Below, in pieces: positions 62,536-64,000 of a stretch of 64,000 bases of DNA (positions are counted from its first letter, which is position 1; each line of letters opens with the position of its first letter). Source of the DNA: Lysinibacillus sp. FSL M8-0337 (GTDB taxonomy: Bacteria; Bacillota; Bacilli; Bacillales_A; Planococcaceae); assembly GCF_038593855.1 (NCBI RefSeq), contig NZ_CP151996.1:124001-188000 (forward strand). Reading direction: 5' to 3'. The notes under the pieces were generated by a model. That model was not told where the DNA came from. It worked only from the letters and a program-made list of their open reading frames with translations, and searched no databases. The position numbers and the translations under genes were made by a program.

Positions 62536-63909
62536 TTATAATTGAATAGTGACTGTAGTTCCTTTTTGCTCTTCAGATAGGATGGTTACGGTTCCTCCGT
62601 GAGCTTCAATAATATCTCGTGCAATTGCAGTTCCCAGTCCAGTACCTTGTATTTGCTCAGTATTGGTCCCACGATAATAGCGCTCAAAAATATGTGCTAA
62701 ATCTTCGGCACTTATGCCCCGACCATTGTCGGCTATTGTAATGGTGTTCGTATCAACCGTTACATGTACGTCTACATCGGGAGGATTATGCAGCAATGCA
62801 TTGTATAAAAAATTCACTACAGCCCGTCGCATAAAATGTTCATCTATAGCATGTAGAATAACCTCTGCTGTAGCATCAAAGTCGATATTTGCTTGCTCAT
62901 AGAGAGGTGTATTGAGTGTGTCGATGACAATTTCGCGCATAAACTGTACCATATTCACTTCCGTTAAAGTTAGCGGAAGTTGCTGGTGTCTAAGACGCAT
63001 TGTTAAATTTAAATCATCCAGTAATTCTTGCATATGCAATGACTGCTTTTCAATAATTTGGGCATATTCCGTCCGATCGCTTGGCGATAAGTTCCGATCA
63101 TGTAGTAACTCTGCATAACCCCGAATGGATGCAAGTGGTGTCTTCATATCATGTGAGACGTTGCTAATCCACTCCTCACGCATTATCTCTAAACGTTTCC
63201 GTTCTTGCTCATGGGCAGCCAACTCGCTCGATACTTCACTTAAATTTTCAAATACTGGTCGATACAGACCTTTTGGCACTTTTATAGGCAGATGCTTGTG
63301 ATTTTTTAAATGCTGAATGCGTTCAATCATTGCGTAAAGGGGTTTAGTGAGCGTGCGACCGAATAACCAACCAACAAGCGTTGCAACTAGTAAATCGGCG
63401 ATAATGATCAGCAAACCATACTTTCCGATAAGTTGTAATGTAGATGCGCCTGAAAGATGAACCACGTATCTTGAAACGCCACTGCCTTTAATGCCGATTA
63501 AATAGTTAATGTTATCTTTACTTCCTACATAAACTGTTGTATCAACATCGAATTCTTTATATTTGTAAACTTGAATTAAATCAATGGGCGCATAGTGAGA
63601 AAGTGCCTCTCGAGGTTCAAAATAAGCACCAGTCACTTGCCCATTTACATCCAGCAATTGAATCCAAGCATTTCGTTGGTGTAATTGTTGAAGTCCTTCT
63701 TTACTGACAGAAGGAAGCCCAGTGCCCACATCAATATACTGCTGGAACTCGCGTACAAAAATTTCCTCGGTATCTGCGGTAGCATCATTAAATTTGTTAA
63801 ATTGCTGATAGAGAATTAGTCCAAATAAAATAGCGGTATTAACAAAAATAACGATGATGACAATCGATAAGATGGAAAGTAAAAAGCGTGCAGTTAATCG
63901 CCATTTCAT
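62536..63909 (-). CDS. Sensor histidine kinase with large extracellular domain
   Basis: 457 residues. Two membrane helices (LLSILSIVIIVIFVNTAILFGLIL and LIGKYGLLIIIADLLVATLVGWLFG) flank about 125 extracellular residues; then HAMP, H-box ISNVSHDMKTPLASIRGY, N-box VNFLYNALLHN, G1 IADNGRGIS and G2 GTGLGTAIARDI. This is not the short, loopless kinase normally paired with BceAB transporters. ATG overlaps the upstream response-regulator stop (ATGA). Converges on the yxeA gene. Confidence 0.93.
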   Translation of the reverse strand: MKWRLTARFLLSILSIVIIVIFVNTAILFGLILYQQFNKFNDATADTEEIFVREFQQYIDVGTGLPSVSKEGLQQLHQRNAWIQLLDVNGQVTGAYFEPREALSHYAPIDLIQVYKYKEFDVDTTVYVGSKDNINYLIGIKGSGVSRYVVHLSGASTLQLIGKYGLLIIIADLLVATLVGWLFGRTLTKPLYAMIERIQHLKNHKHLPIKVPKGLYRPVFENLSEVSSELAAHEQERKRLEIMREEWISNVSHDMKTPLASIRGYAELLHDRNLSPSDRTEYAQIIEKQSLHMQELLDDLNLTMRLRHQQLPLTLTEVNMVQFMREIVIDTLNTPLYEQANIDFDATAEVILHAIDEHFMRRAVVNFLYNALLHNPPDVDVHVTVDTNTITIADNGRGISAEDLAHIFERYYRGTNTEQIQGTGLGTAIARDIIEAHGGTVTILSEEQKGTTVTIQL

Positions 63910-64000
63910 CGTTGTGACTCTTTTGGCACAACTAATTTATAGCCAAGCCCTTTAACGGTTGTAATAAAGACCGGTTTGGATGGATCTACTTCAATCTTTT
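63906..64000 (-). CDS. OmpR-family response regulator, C-terminal end (partial)
   Basis: The last ~31 codons are visible. ITTVKGLGYKLVVPKES is the typical C-terminal wing of an OmpR-type winged helix. The gene continues beyond the window. It overlaps the kinase start by four bases, so the two are a coupled two-component system. Confidence 0.85.
   Translation of the reverse strand, partial: KIEVDPSKPVFITTVKGLGYKLVVPKESQR

Overview
The window is about 64 kb of low-GC Bacillota DNA. It looks like the genus Lysinibacillus or a close relative in the Bacillales. The evidence is strong AGGAGG-type ribosome binding sites, frequent TTG and GTG starts, an S-layer-homology surface protein, a seven-gene Mrp antiporter, YetF, YxeA and BceAB-type proteins and the form of the rRNA operon. 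The genus is inferred from gene content; no search was run.

Layout. 1-894: end of an rRNA operon (23S 3' part, 5S, terminator). 941-6293: LytTR regulator divergent from isocitrate lyase and malate synthase, then a class V aminotransferase that may use glyoxylate. 6483-10687: YtrA-type GntR regulator with its palindromic operator and a DUF1648 membrane protein, then a two-component system with a small four-helix membrane protein whose promoter carries an 11-bp-period direct repeat. 10763-17013: Sel1-repeat protein, a family 2 glycosyltransferase without its DxD motif, a CsoR/CstR-type repressor and two secreted transglutaminase-like paralogues. 17036-25768: a reverse-strand cassette of solute-binding lipoprotein, ABC ATPase, fused permease, argininosuccinate-lyase-like C-N lyase and BadF-type kinase, split by a separate unit of an 18-residue peptide gene and a NisT-like ABC exporter. 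25826-34890: EamA transporter, acetyltransferase, PfkB kinase with a small phosphatase, a PLDc_N/ABC operon under two operators matching the GntR site at 6.5 kb, a HEPN-like/CBS protein, YetF, an MFS efflux pump and a nested inverted-repeat element. 34962-44780: KdpD-like Usp protein, mrpABCDEFG and a polar amino acid ABC transporter. 45012-49480: metallophosphoesterase, then (reverse) a Tat-exported dehydrogenase small subunit, GMC oxidoreductase, tatA and tatC. 49712-55992: chemotaxis receptor and two large secreted proteins, the second with SLH anchors. 56006-64000: AlaX editing protein, a small acidic protein, CoA-disulfide-reductase-like enzyme, a 21-bp minisatellite, a BceAB-type transporter with YxeA, and a histidine kinase whose response regulator runs off the window.

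Most genes are ordinary chromosomal housekeeping, transport and signalling functions; there is no phage, transposase or CRISPR array. The strongest leads for something undescribed are the unannotated-size peptide gene at 24282-24338 in front of a lantibiotic-type exporter, the uptake/C-N lyase/kinase cassette around it, and the matched operators linking the GntR regulator to an ABC operon 23 kb away. All starts that differ from the longest open frame were chosen from the ribosome binding site.
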